A stretch of 39,804 bases of DNA from Psychrobacter piechaudii (GTDB lineage Bacteria; Pseudomonadota; Gammaproteobacteria; Pseudomonadales; Moraxellaceae): the NCBI RefSeq assembly GCF_900162825.1, contig NZ_FUGE01000075.1:1-39804 (forward strand), in the 5' to 3' direction. A program made the position numbers and the translations under genes. Shown here piece by piece: positions 8,633 through 17,379 of the stretch. Below the pieces are notes generated by a model that was not told the DNA's origin, ran no database searches, and saw only the letters and a program-made list of their open reading frames with translations. Each line of letters opens with the position of its first letter. Position 1 is the first letter of the stretch.

Positions 8633-9817
8633 ATGTTTTCGATGTCCTCTCATTTAAGACTATTGCCTTTGCGTAAACCTTTGCCAGGCCGTATGTTAAT
8701 TATGTCTGCTTTAATGAGCTCAGTAGCTCTAAGTGGCTGCTCGTCTTCAAACAGTGAAACTCCTGGGGTAGAAACTGCCTCCATTGAGCAGATGAAAGAA
8801 GATATTTTAGGAGTACTGACTCCTGAAGCCTCCGTTGAATCCGAGATAGAACAGCCGGCCGAGCCTGTTAAACAGTTCAAACCCAATGTCAGTCAACAGT
8901 TTATTGGTGAAACTGAATCACAGCTACGTTTGGCCAAGGCTTTCCAAGAAGTCCCTTACAGCTTAGACGCTCTGCCTGAAAAAGCACAACAGGTAAATAG
9001 CGCTCAATGGACCCCTGATGCTATTTTAGATGAGAACTTAATTATCAAGATCCAAGGCTTACTTAATTACAACCATCACTCTGTGGGCGCTGTCGATGGC
9101 CGCTTCGGTGAGAATGTCATTAAAGCTTTGCAGGTATTTCAGGAAAGGAACGGACTTGAAGCTGATGGCCAGATGACCCCTGAGACTTGGGCCAAACTCA
9201 CTGAAGACGAAACCGTTACCTCTCAGCCCATATTGGTTAATTATGACTTGACCAAGGAAGACGTGACTTTAATTTCGCATCCCAAAGGACAGCAATTCAC
9301 CAGCGTCCTTGAAGCTGTGGCTGAGAAGTTCCATATGAGTCAAGGTCTGCTGTTAAGGCTGAATCCTGAGACCCCATTTGAGGAGGGGAGCACCATCTTA
9401 GTGTACAACCCTTATCAGCCGAATGAGCAAGAAGTGCATAGAGTGGTAGCGGTTAAAGCCAAAAATTTACTGTATGCCTACAATGATAAAGATGAGTTAG
9501 TAGCCAGCTATCCTACCACGATGGGAAGCGTGTATAAGCCTTCCCCAGAGGGGGAATATAAAGTCCTTAGTCGTATCAAAGATCCGACTTATAATAAGGA
9601 TTTTAGTAATGAAAACAGTGTGTTACCACCCGGCCCAAATAACCCAGTAGGCCGAGTTTGGATTGGTATTAATAAACCCAGCTATGGGATTCACGGTTCA
9701 CCCAATCCTGAAACAATCAGCCGTCAAAATTCCTCAGGTTGTGTGCGTCTAACCAACTGGGATGCGCTTGGGTTATATGGCACGATTGAGGAAGGGGCTA
9801 AAGTAGAGTTCTTGTAG
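8633..9817 (+). CDS. L,D-transpeptidase (YkuD family) lipoprotein
   Basis: Probable periplasmic L,D-transpeptidase, forming 3-3 cross-links in peptidoglycan or anchoring proteins to it. In order: hydrophobic signal with lipobox LSGC near residue 36, a low-complexity Glu/Pro linker, a PG_binding_1 domain (IIKIQGLLNYNHHSVGAVDG), a LysM-like stretch and the YkuD domain. The catalytic region is GIHGSPNPETI...NSSGCVRLTN, with His and the nucleophilic Cys in SSGCVR (usually SHGCVR). I chose ATG 8633 because GTGAG sits 7 bases upstream; GTG 8621 in frame is the alternative and would add four residues. It follows parC by about 70 bases and may be partly co-transcribed. Convergent with the hemerythrin gene. 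Confidence 0.88.
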   Translation: MFSMSSHLRLLPLRKPLPGRMLIMSALMSSVALSGCSSSNSETPGVETASIEQMKEDILGVLTPEASVESEIEQPAEPVKQFKPNVSQQFIGETESQLRLAKAFQEVPYSLDALPEKAQQVNSAQWTPDAILDENLIIKIQGLLNYNHHSVGAVDGRFGENVIKALQVFQERNGLEADGQMTPETWAKLTEDETVTSQPILVNYDLTKEDVTLISHPKGQQFTSVLEAVAEKFHMSQGLLLRLNPETPFEEGSTILVYNPYQPNEQEVHRVVAVKAKNLLYAYNDKDELVASYPTTMGSVYKPSPEGEYKVLSRIKDPTYNKDFSNENSVLPPGPNNPVGRVWIGINKPSYGIHGSPNPETISRQNSSGCVRLTNWDALGLYGTIEEGAKVEFL

Positions 9818-9840
9818 CTTATCTCTGAAAGCTTCAGCTT

Positions 9841-9880
9841 CTATATTGGCGTTACTCTTATCAACGTAACGCCAATATAG
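9841..9880. repeat. Perfect 15-bp inverted repeat spanning 3' end of hemerythrin gene
   Basis: CTATATTGGCGTTAC (9841-9855) and its exact complement GTAACGCCAATATAG (9866-9880) are separated by 10 bases. The right arm encodes the last residues of the minus-strand hemerythrin protein and the stop codon falls in the loop; the left arm lies in the gap between the convergent genes. It could end both transcripts, but neither side has a T-tract. Confidence 0.8.
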
Positions 9881-10472
9881 GCACTACCAAGTCCTCTTCA
9901 TCAGTCAAATGCTGTGACAAGAAATCAGTTCCGGTAATTAAATTAGCCTGTAAGCGGTCTGCCAAAGCCTTGTCCTCACTCTGCGCCTTTGCCAGCTCAT
10001 CATTTAAGCTTTGCATCTCATCCAATAAGGCATTAAGTCTCACATGATCTCGTTCTAGTATCTCAAAGCCTGCCTTTAACTGCGGATATAAACTTACAAA
10101 CTCTGGGAAGAACCCATGGTCTTCAACACTATGATGCTGATGTAGCTTCAGCACATAGATGCTAATACGCTGCAGAATTTGGGTCCGATAATTGTCCCAG
10201 TTTAAGGCGCCCATCAAATATTCTTCACTTAACTGACGCAAGATACGTTGGCGCTTACGAATATTGGTATGTACGTTTAACCAGCTTGAGGTTTTATAAG
10301 CATAGTCAGAGGAGTACCACTGATTGGCAGGCAGTCTCTCTAGTAAGAATAGCCAGTCTGATTGTAGCCGAGACTCAGGATGTCGAGGCGTTACGGTTGG
10401 CTTAGTACTATCCTCAGTACTAGCAAGCGTAGATTGGGTTTGGGGTGCCAACTGTGAGTTATTAATACCCAT
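9861..10472 (-). CDS. Hemerythrin-domain (HHE) protein
   Basis: A soluble 203-residue protein with an HHE cation-binding fold, which usually carries a non-heme di-iron site for oxygen or nitric oxide sensing, storage or repair. Candidate ligands are seen in LHQHHSVEDHGFFPEF, the central ERDHVRLN and the C-terminal SQHLTDEEDLVVP; the spacing H...HxxxE...H...HxxxE/D suits the family. The N-terminal 30 residues are polar and probably disordered. I chose the ATG at 10472 because AGAGGA lies five bases upstream; an in-frame ATG at 10514 would add 14 residues but has no ribosome site. Function beyond iron binding cannot be stated. Confidence 0.82.
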   Translation of the reverse strand: MGINNSQLAPQTQSTLASTEDSTKPTVTPRHPESRLQSDWLFLLERLPANQWYSSDYAYKTSSWLNVHTNIRKRQRILRQLSEEYLMGALNWDNYRTQILQRISIYVLKLHQHHSVEDHGFFPEFVSLYPQLKAGFEILERDHVRLNALLDEMQSLNDELAKAQSEDKALADRLQANLITGTDFLSQHLTDEEDLVVPILALR

Positions 10473-10715
10473 AACGTTCCTCTTTATCGTGGAAAAATAA
10501 TATATTGTTAACAATTACAGCCGATAATTAATAAATAATTCTAAACTAAAATAAATCAATATTTAGTATTAATATAAGGATTTCTTTTTCTTAATCAACC
10601 CTCAAAGCAGTTATTAGCAGTCAACAGTGCGTATCCACTTTACAGCAATAGCTTTTATTGCTTTAATAACAAGTCCTCTATTCTTCTTAGCTTTATCCCT
10701 AGATACTTAGCACAA

Positions 10716-10747
10716 AAAAAGACCCTCATACTAGATGAAGGTCTTTT
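10716..10747 (-). terminator. Rho-independent terminator of the abgT-family gene
   Basis: On the minus strand AAAAGACCTTCAT pairs with ATGAGGGTCTTTT (one mismatch) and runs on into a T-tract. It lies about 30 bases past the stop of the AbgT-type transporter. The other part of the 305-base gap (10473-10715) is AT-rich with no recognisable gene and must hold the hemerythrin promoter. Confidence 0.88.
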
Positions 10748-10777
10748 AGCAAAGTTTAACTTTTTTACGATTGAAGC

Positions 10778-12382
10778 TTAGCGGGCTGGGTAGAAGGTTT
10801 CTGCACCAGGACCCACAGGTAAGCCTAGAACAAAGACCCAGACACAGAATAAAACCGTCCAACCGAATAGGAATATCATCGAATAAGGCAACATCATCGC
10901 CATCAGCGTCCCGACTCCCGTGTCTTTTTTATAGCGCATAGCCACTGCTAAAATAAGACCAAAGTAGCTCATCATTGGAGTGATGATGTTAGTGGTTGAG
11001 TCACCAATACGATAAGCGGCTTGAATCATCTCAGGTGCATAACCGGTCAACATCAACATCGGTACAAAAATAGGGGCAGTAATGGCCCACTGAGCCGAAG
11101 CTGAACCCAACATTAAGTTAACAACCGCACAAATTAAGATAAAACCAACCAGTAGTAAAGGACCGGTTAGGCCAATATCATTTAAGAAAGTGGCCCCGGC
11201 TACGGCCATTACTGACCCTAAATTTGACCACTTAAAGAAGGCAGTAAATTGCGCGGCAAAAAAGACCAGTACAATATAAATGCTTAGCGACTTCATAGAA
11301 TCGCTCATGGCATCGACCACATCTTGGTTATTCTTGATGCTACCGGTGATTTTACCGTAGATATAACCTGGTAGAGCGAAGAATACAAAGATAAAGACCA
11401 CAATCCCATTTAAGAAAGGTGATCCTGAAACCAGTCCGGTTTCTGGGTGACGTAAAATACCATCTGCAGGAACGATGGTCCAGGCCAATAACCCACAGAA
11501 GATTAGCATGCTAATACCGGCCCAGATAAGCCCTTTTTTCTCAATGGCCGAGACTTTCTCAATCTGATTGTCTAACACAGAGGCATCCTCTGCATCATTG
11601 GGGTTATATTTCCCTAAGCTTGGCTCAACAATCTTTTCGGTGACAAAATAACCTAGACCACTAATTAGGAAAGTACTGGCTATCATAAAGTACCAGTTTG
11701 CTTCGGCACCCACCACATAAGCTGGGTCAATAATGCGAGCAGCCTCTTGAGTAATCCCCGATAATAATGGATCCACTGTGCCCAGTAGCAAGTTAGCACT
11801 ATACCCCCCTGAAACCCCAGCGAAGGCGGCAGCCAATCCTGCCAATGGGTGGCGCCCTAAAGAGTGGAAAATCATCGCCGCTAAGGGAATCAACACCACA
11901 TAACCCAGCTCAGAAGCGGTGTTAGACATAATACCCGCGAAAACAACGGTTAACGTCACCATCTTCTTCGGAGCATTCATCACAAGACTACGCATGGCCG
12001 CTGAAATCATGCCTGAATGTTCAGCAATACCCACACCCAATAACGCCACCAGAACGGTACCCAAAGGCACGAACCCAGTGAAGTTGGTTACTAAGTTTTC
12101 AATTATACGGGCCAGACCTTCTCCATTTAGTAGGTTGACCACATATATCATACCATCTGCAGAGCGATCAGCCGTGTCCGCGGGTCTAGGGTCAATAACG
12201 GAGACCCTAAAATAAGATAATATGGCCGATAAGATTAATAAAAACACCGACATCCAAACAAATAGAATGACTGGGTGAGGTAATAAGTTACCTAGCCACT
12301 CTACCCCTTTCAAAAATCGCTGCATGCGCGAGCTGTTAGCACTCGACTCAAAATTAGAGTTTGGTGAACCACTTCCTTGCAT
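10778..12382 (-). CDS. AbgT-family transporter
   Basis: Inner-membrane transporter of the AbgT family. Family members import p-aminobenzoyl-glutamate (E. coli AbgT) or export sulfonamide-like antimetabolites (MtrF, YdaH). The 534-residue length fits. Visible: LLPHPVILFVWMSVFLL first helix, a periplasmic stretch with GMIYVVNLLNGEGL, and the conserved re-entrant motifs GIMSNTASELGYVVLIPL and GSASAQWAITAPIFVPML, with GDSTTNIITPMMSYF near the C-terminus. AGGAG stands 9 bases before the start. The gene is monocistronic: terminator downstream and no abgAB amidohydrolase genes nearby, so its link to folate salvage is uncertain, and direction of transport cannot be read from sequence. Confidence 0.9.
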   Translation of the reverse strand: MQGSGSPNSNFESSANSSRMQRFLKGVEWLGNLLPHPVILFVWMSVFLLILSAILSYFRVSVIDPRPADTADRSADGMIYVVNLLNGEGLARIIENLVTNFTGFVPLGTVLVALLGVGIAEHSGMISAAMRSLVMNAPKKMVTLTVVFAGIMSNTASELGYVVLIPLAAMIFHSLGRHPLAGLAAAFAGVSGGYSANLLLGTVDPLLSGITQEAARIIDPAYVVGAEANWYFMIASTFLISGLGYFVTEKIVEPSLGKYNPNDAEDASVLDNQIEKVSAIEKKGLIWAGISMLIFCGLLAWTIVPADGILRHPETGLVSGSPFLNGIVVFIFVFFALPGYIYGKITGSIKNNQDVVDAMSDSMKSLSIYIVLVFFAAQFTAFFKWSNLGSVMAVAGATFLNDIGLTGPLLLVGFILICAVVNLMLGSASAQWAITAPIFVPMLMLTGYAPEMIQAAYRIGDSTTNIITPMMSYFGLILAVAMRYKKDTGVGTLMAMMLPYSMIFLFGWTVLFCVWVFVLGLPVGPGAETFYPAR

Positions 12383-12437
12383 GGGTTGTTACTCCTATTC
12401 GAAAAAATCGGTAAAATTTACATAAAGGTTTGCCCAT

Positions 12438-12452
12438 GTGACTTACAGTCAC
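12438..12452. promoter_or_regulatory. Perfect dyad upstream of the AbgT-family gene
   Basis: GTGACT-tac-AGTCAC is a perfect 6+6 dyad about 56-70 bases before the transporter start, a fitting place for an operator. No regulator gene is adjacent. The rest of the 436-base gap up to 12717 is AT-rich and featureless. Confidence 0.35.
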
Positions 12453-12717
12453 TCCAGGTATAAAAATGAAAAAATTAAAGCTTGAAACTTAAAATTTGAA
12501 AGCGGCGATTGAAACACATTTACCCATTGGAAACAAATACTTTCAGTTCACAAAAAAAAGTTTGCAGTAACAGCCCTTTATAAATAAAGGTTTGAGCCAA
12601 ATAATCCCTTAAAACACGTGTTTTTATTAAAATCACTGTGGCTTAGACTTGATTTTTTTACTAAAAAAATATAGACATAGCTTTAAATAGGGCAGCCTGA
12701 TTTGCTCAAATCAATAA

Positions 12718-12750
12718 AAAAAGCCCCTCATTAACATCATGAGGGGCTTT
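12718..12750 (-). terminator. Rho-independent terminator of the UDG-like gene
   Basis: AAAGCCCCTCAT (12719-12730) pairs with ATGAGGGGCTTT (12739-12750) over an 8-base loop, and the minus-strand product ends in GGGGCTTTTTTT. This is a strong terminator for the gene starting at 13535. Confidence 0.92.
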
Positions 12751-12754
12751 GAGC

Positions 12755-12790
12755 AGGTCATACGCTACCTATTATTAAAGGCTATGACCT
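12755..12790. repeat. 8-bp inverted repeat before the terminator
   Basis: AGGTCATA (12755-12762) pairs with TATGACCT (12783-12790) around a 20-base loop. It sits directly between the UDG-like gene stop and its terminator, so the transcript 3' end would carry two adjacent hairpins. Confidence 0.5.
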
Positions 12791-12818
12791 TGAATATAAC
12801 TTTAATTTAAACATAGCT

Positions 12819-13535
12819 TTAATCTGGGGTAGAGTTCATTTGGGACCAGATTTCTGAGAACCTTTGCTCTAGCTCAGTGCGCATCTGCTGGGTCAGCTTA
12901 GTGCATAAATGACGTAAGCCATGCACCGGTACACCAGCCACCTCGGTATAAGCATAATAGGGCTCCATTTTTCCCATTAAGGGCAATTGCTTTACCGTAA
13001 CCTCCTGCCCTTCTCCATACTGCTCTAAAAATCGATCAAACGCTCGCCAGCCCATACATATAATATGCTTAGGCTTAATTTGCTCAATGTCGAGCTGGGT
13101 TAGTGCCTGATGTTCCTGTTGCATTTCAAGCGGTAATCCCGTCAACTGTGCTTGTAGCACTTGCTCCTTAGGAGCGGCAAAATAGGACACAAAGCTGGTC
13201 TCAGCACAGTGCTGTAAGCGGCTTATCTCCCCTTCACAAATCACCTCCACAATACGATTGGCATAACGACTGCCTCGCTCAACATCCTTGATGTACTTGC
13301 AAGGAACCGCTTCAAAATCTTTGACTACGGCTTGAGCCCGACGAGCCTCAATATCGCCCCAATCCTCTCGATTACTGTGGCCAGGATTAATGCTAACAAA
13401 AAGCATATCGGGACGTTTCACTTGTCCGGTAATAAAATGACCGGTATAGCAAAGCGGGTCATTGCCCAGTATCAGATTGGCCCGTGCTACAAACTCATTA
13501 ATCCGTCGCTGTTTGTCTTCAAAATAATCACTCAT
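12819..13535 (-). CDS. Uracil-DNA-glycosylase-like superfamily protein
   Basis: A 238-residue soluble protein that looks like a member of the UDG fold superfamily. Evidence: MLFVSINPGHSN resembles motif 1 of Mug/TDG-type glycosylases (GINPG) with the Asn that acts in catalysis there; IKPKHIICMGWRAFDRF resembles the central beta-strand IvaLGxxA segment; and GVPVHGLRHL occupies the place of the final HPS/NPSG loop but lacks Pro-Ser. The region between 60 and 115 is charged and not typical. So I see the fold signature but cannot assign uracil excision activity. GGAGAG lies 10 bases upstream of the start. The gene stands alone between terminator and FUSC gene. Confidence applies to the coding call; the family call is moderate. 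Confidence 0.6.
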   Translation of the reverse strand: MSDYFEDKQRRINEFVARANLILGNDPLCYTGHFITGQVKRPDMLFVSINPGHSNREDWGDIEARRAQAVVKDFEAVPCKYIKDVERGSRYANRIVEVICEGEISRLQHCAETSFVSYFAAPKEQVLQAQLTGLPLEMQQEHQALTQLDIEQIKPKHIICMGWRAFDRFLEQYGEGQEVTVKQLPLMGKMEPYYAYTEVAGVPVHGLRHLCTKLTQQMRTELEQRFSEIWSQMNSTPD

Positions 13536-13655
13536 TATAACTGGCTCTCCACTGCCCTAACCCCAACAGCTGCTCTTATATCTACCTTATCTAGGATGTG
13601 TTGTGGTTAATATAGGTTATCTGGCAGATTGTTTAAGCTTTAACCAATGCTATTT

Positions 13656-14993
13656 TTATAGATCCAGATCGCTCTCTCTACCATGCGCATGAATACGGCG
13701 CTGCTCTTGGCGCTGATAACGAAGGCCCGACCCTCTATACCATTGTGCTTGAGTTTGTTGTAGCAAATCACTCAAACTTTGCAGTTGGCCCTGCAAGGTC
13801 TGGGTTAACCAAAAATAGCCTTGCCATTCAAAAGGTAGAGTCTGCACACTAGGATAATCTGAAACCTTAATGCGGGTAATCGGACGAAATTCCTGATCAC
13901 TAGGGCTACGCAGCACAGCCGCAATGTGGCGCATGCCTTGGGTTAATTCTCGGTGATAATGATCCACCAAAATACGATTTTCTTCATCAATAGGACTGTG
14001 TGCAAGCTTGGGGGCCGCACTCAATAGTAAGTCAATGGTACCAATGATATTACGATGAGTCCGCTGAATCATATCCAGATCTGAAGTGTCTATCCCAGAC
14101 TCTTTGGCCGTAGCTTCGATATGACCTCTTACCCGCAATAAGCGCTTATTAATCTCCTTAAACTGCTCCACCATGTCTTTATTAACATAGGTGGCAGACG
14201 CAGTATTGGTCACGCCCTCAATCGCCGTTACGGTAGTGGCTCCTAAGTCCAGCTGTACATTTTGAGTATCTAGATTGGTAACTCCAACCGAGCTTGGGTG
14301 GTGTTTATTTAGCTCCTTATCTGCCGCCTCACTTTCTGTAACCTCCGCTTCAGCAAAACGCTGATCTAAGCTTGGATCTGAGATATAATCCTCTACCCCA
14401 TCATACATATCAGCACAGGCATCTAGGTTCTTCGCTAATAAAAACCGCCACATTAAAGTCGACTTTAGGGGCACTATTAAGGTGGCCGCTACCGCAAATA
14501 AAGTGCCAATCAACACATTAAAAGCCCGTGCTACGCCATCAGGACCGATACTGTTATAGCTAGAGATGACCATACACATGGTGATCCCTGTTAACAGCCC
14601 AATATAGCCCAGCTGCTTAATGGAGTAATAGCCTATCACCCCGCTAATGACGCCCACCAGCACATAATATAACCAAGCTACCCCAAAATAGCCTTGGAGC
14701 TGGTGGTTGATCCATAATAGACCTAAGCCCACAGCAATACCCAGTAGAGTCCCTAACACCCGCTCTTTGGCTTTAGTATAAATGGCTCCTTGGTATTGCA
14801 GCAAACCCAAAATAACAAACACGGTAATGGTAGACCATTCTGAATGCGGAATTTGTGTGACTTGACTGAATATTAAAGAAGCAACGACCGCTGCCCCCAA
14901 CCTAATTGAGTGCAATAAATCAGCATGCAAATAACGAGCATAGGGCTCTATCAGCGGTGCCATCAAGCGGTCTTTTAAGGATAATTTATTCAT
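13656..14993 (-). CDS. FUSC-family inner-membrane protein
   Basis: A 445-residue membrane protein with about six closely spaced helices in residues 25-180 (for example WSTITVFVILGLLQYQGAIY and VLVGVISGVIGYYSIKQLG), then a long cytoplasmic part with helical segments. The KAKERVLGTLLGIAVGLGLL stretch is the conserved FUSC core found in aromatic-acid efflux components (AaeB) and fusaric-acid resistance proteins. The usual FUSC protein has two such halves (around 650 residues or more); this one has a single membrane half. No membrane-fusion partner is adjacent, so an efflux role is not demonstrated. No clear ribosome site precedes the ATG at 14993, so the start is less certain. Confidence 0.72.
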   Translation of the reverse strand: MNKLSLKDRLMAPLIEPYARYLHADLLHSIRLGAAVVASLIFSQVTQIPHSEWSTITVFVILGLLQYQGAIYTKAKERVLGTLLGIAVGLGLLWINHQLQGYFGVAWLYYVLVGVISGVIGYYSIKQLGYIGLLTGITMCMVISSYNSIGPDGVARAFNVLIGTLFAVAATLIVPLKSTLMWRFLLAKNLDACADMYDGVEDYISDPSLDQRFAEAEVTESEAADKELNKHHPSSVGVTNLDTQNVQLDLGATTVTAIEGVTNTASATYVNKDMVEQFKEINKRLLRVRGHIEATAKESGIDTSDLDMIQRTHRNIIGTIDLLLSAAPKLAHSPIDEENRILVDHYHRELTQGMRHIAAVLRSPSDQEFRPITRIKVSDYPSVQTLPFEWQGYFWLTQTLQGQLQSLSDLLQQTQAQWYRGSGLRYQRQEQRRIHAHGRESDLDL

Positions 14994-15052
14994 GGTCTAA
15001 AATTCTGGGTTATGGGCTCTACCTTTATATATGTGAAAAGCAGGCCTTCAGA

Positions 15053-15610
15053 CTATTTATTTTGGGTAGGATTAAGCAAATACTCACAGTCTCGAATGTC
15101 ATCGAAAAGAGCCCTATCAGTAGCGGTATGATTTTGCTTGATAACGCTAATATCTCCTGTGGTTTCCATGATTACAGCGAATATCTCAGATTTAGACTTG
15201 ATTCCATTTTTTCGAAGTACTTGATGGAGGTCACTCTTTGATAAACTAGCCTGCTTTATATTATCCCAATAATAGTCCCCATGTGCCATCAATACCACAG
15301 GCTCGTTATCAATTAGGTTTTTTAGGGGCTTAACTTTACGACGTATCAACGACACCATGGCCTGCAATAGAAACAACATTACCATCGCCACCAGCCCTTG
15401 TAATAAAGAAGGAGACTTAGAGAGGACCGTTGAAGCTAAAATGCTACCAATACCTACTGTCATCGCAAAGTCGTGGCTCGATAGCTTAGAGAAGCTGCGT
15501 AGACCCATCAGACGGGTAAATAGTATCAAGCCAAAGTAGATACCTATGGCTGATAAGGCGATACCCCCTACTTGACTCCAGTCCATTGAAAACCATTTTG
15601 ACCAATCCAT
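15053..15610 (-). CDS. YetF/DUF421 membrane protein
   Basis: A 185-residue protein with three N-terminal membrane helices (about residues 12-32, 40-60, 63-85) containing the conserved RLMGLRSFSKLSSHDFAMTV block and then GSILAS, followed by the cytoplasmic DUF421 (YetF-like) domain with KNLIDNEPVVLMAHGDYYW and LRKNGIKSKSEIFAVIMETTGDISV. YetF-like proteins occur in Bacillus and many proteobacteria; their function is poorly defined. I chose the ATG at 15610 because AAGGAG lies 4-5 bases upstream; a longer frame from 15706 exists but lacks a ribosome site. It sits 59 bases upstream of the FUSC gene on the same strand and may share its transcript. Confidence 0.85.
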   Translation of the reverse strand: MDWSKWFSMDWSQVGGIALSAIGIYFGLILFTRLMGLRSFSKLSSHDFAMTVGIGSILASTVLSKSPSLLQGLVAMVMLFLLQAMVSLIRRKVKPLKNLIDNEPVVLMAHGDYYWDNIKQASLSKSDLHQVLRKNGIKSKSEIFAVIMETTGDISVIKQNHTATDRALFDDIRDCEYLLNPTQNK

Positions 15611-15898
15611 AGTGCTCCTTTTGTTGTAGTTTGTGGGGTTAAGAATACGGTTTAATACAAATCCTAATAACACAGGCCCTAATAACATAAGCCTTGATAA
15701 AAACAAGGCGTAATATATAAATCTTTGCTACAACATAACAATAGCACACTGAATGTATAACAATAAGTCACCATATTGTTTTTCCCATCAGTTATTATAA
15801 ATCATGCTTATTAATTGTAAGCATTACAACAAATCAAAAAAAATCAGAAATCAATTTTAATAGCTGGAATGATATTTCAGTTTTACAAGGAGTGTGTT

Positions 15899-16054
15899 AT
15901 GTTTAGATGGGCCATTATATTTGCGGTAATCGCTTTAATAGCAAGTTTCCTAGGCTTCGGCGGTGTAGCAGGCTTGAGTCAAGACTTTGCTTACATTTTC
16001 TTAGTGATCGCAGTGATCCTATTCATTGTTAGCTTCATTTCACGCAGAACTTAA
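15899..16054 (+). CDS. DUF1328 small membrane protein (YtjA-like)
   Basis: A 51-residue peptide with two membrane helices: [20 protein letters not shown] and [17 protein letters not shown], with the typical [12 protein letters not shown] turn and a basic C-terminus SRRT. It matches the DUF1328/YtjA family of tiny inner-membrane proteins, often induced by stress; the molecular role is unknown. AAGGAG eight bases before ATG 15899 fixes the start; the open frame extends ten codons further up but without ribosome site. It is followed after about 110 bases by a strong terminator, so it is a single-gene unit. Confidence 0.88.
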   Translation: MFRWAIIFAVIALIASFLGFGGVAGLSQDFAYIFLVIAVILFIVSFISRRT

Positions 16055-16170
16055 GATTTGACCAGATTTAAATCAGTTAACTGACGTTAAATCTAGGACT
16101 CTTAATAAGTTTTTTAAACTGCTATCAAGCAGTTTGATGAATTACAGAAATTATCGTCACTAGCTTAAAC

Positions 16171-16203
16171 AAAAAAAACACCTCTGGGTGTTTTTTTGTT
16201 TTT
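16171..16203. terminator. Bidirectional rho-independent terminator after DUF1328 gene
   Basis: A8-CACC-tctg-GGTG-T7 gives a short GC stem flanked by A and T runs, so it works in the plus direction and possibly in the minus. It separates the DUF1328 gene from the metallophosphoesterase. Confidence 0.85.
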
Positions 16204-16336
16204 ATAGCTTTATTGAGGCGGCAACGCCAACTCTGAAGGTTGTCATTGACTTGGGTTATAGTTACTATCAAACCATAAAGCTAACATACAGAATATAAAG
16301 TTAATAAGCCATTCCCTTTATTTAAGGAGTCAGCCT

Positions 16337-17314
16337 ATGATTTACGATGTTATTGGCGACATTCATGGTCATGCCGATAAATTAAAAGACCTACTCACCA
16401 AACTGGGCTACACTTTAACCCAGCATGACACTTTAGACTTGCATTATTATCGGCCCCCCGAAGGGCACCATGCCATTTTTATCGGGGACTTAATGGATCG
16501 TGGGCCACAGGAAGTTGAGTCTCTTGAAATCGTCTATGCCATGTTGGACGCTGGTGTCGCTGACGCAGTCATGGGCAACCATGAATATAATGCTTTGGCC
16601 TATGCTACTCTTGATGAAACCGCCATGCAGCACCAAGATTCTACCCAAAACCTGTATTTGCGCCGTCATAATGAGACCCATACCCGCCAGCACCAAGCCT
16701 TCTTAGATGAAGTGCCTTTTGGTTCTGAGACCCATAAGTACTGGCTTAGTAGATTTGCTGAGCTGCCATTATGGATTGAGACCGAACATGCCTGTTTTGT
16801 TCATGCCTGTTGGGACGTTGATAATATGGCGCTATTAAAACCCATGCTAACCGCTGACAATCGCCTCACAGCAGAAGCTTTGCAGCGCACAGGCCAGAAG
16901 CACTCTGCAGAGTATGATGCTTTAGAGCGGGTACTTAAGGGCGTGGAGATACCTTTGCCCGATGGAGTAAGCTTCACTGATAAAGATGGTGCTGTGCGCA
17001 GCCGTGTACGGGTAAAATGGTGGGAGGATCAGCTACAAGGAAAGCGGATTGTCGACATTGCTCGAGCCCCAGGTTCCGACTTGGCTCAACTCCCACAACA
17101 GGCACTGGTGAAAGACTTAGACTTTCGTTTAAAGACCAACAAACCGGTATTTATTGGTCATTATTGGCTTACAGGCACCCCTGCTCCGCTAAGCGATCAA
17201 GTGGTGTGTACTGACTATTCAGCGGCCGGCACCGGCTATTTAACCGCCTACCGCTTTGATACCAACCACCCTTATCCTCTATCCCCAAAAAACTTTGTGC
17301 AATATACTGACTGA
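16337..17314 (+). CDS. Metallophosphoesterase (PPP-type, symmetrical hydrolase-like)
   Basis: A 325-residue calcineurin-like phosphoesterase. Metal-binding motifs are all present: GDIHG (7-11, with Asp8 and His10), GDLMDRGP (50-57) and GNHE (80-83), and further histidines in VHACWD and GHYWLTG. This is the PPP-type arrangement found in bacterial serine/threonine phosphatases, PrpE and the diadenosine tetraphosphatase ApaH. Length exceeds PrpE and ApaH, and I cannot pick the substrate from sequence. AAGGAG nine bases before the ATG supports the start. It precedes purE by 65 bases on the same strand, possibly in one transcript, but no functional link to purine synthesis is evident. Confidence 0.85.
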   Translation: MIYDVIGDIHGHADKLKDLLTKLGYTLTQHDTLDLHYYRPPEGHHAIFIGDLMDRGPQEVESLEIVYAMLDAGVADAVMGNHEYNALAYATLDETAMQHQDSTQNLYLRRHNETHTRQHQAFLDEVPFGSETHKYWLSRFAELPLWIETEHACFVHACWDVDNMALLKPMLTADNRLTAEALQRTGQKHSAEYDALERVLKGVEIPLPDGVSFTDKDGAVRSRVRVKWWEDQLQGKRIVDIARAPGSDLAQLPQQALVKDLDFRLKTNKPVFIGHYWLTGTPAPLSDQVVCTDYSAAGTGYLTAYRFDTNHPYPLSPKNFVQYTD

Positions 17315-17379
17315 TAAAAGTCTTTTTATTAAGCCAAAAGTTTTGTATGATGAATGTTTTTTGCAAGGAAACTCAAGCC

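Noticed and set aside
14906-15241. Plus-strand frame of 111 codons
   Set aside because: It covers the ends of the FUSC and DUF421 genes in antisense; composition is not protein-like and both real genes are well supported.
13656-15610. FUSC plus YetF/DUF421 as a new efflux or defence pair
   Set aside because: Adjacent and same strand, but nothing in either protein or the context ties them to a shared function; both families are widespread singly.
15869-15898. Longer version of the DUF1328 protein starting at 15869
   Set aside because: The ribosome site AAGGAG lies inside this extension and the family begins at the MFRWA methionine.
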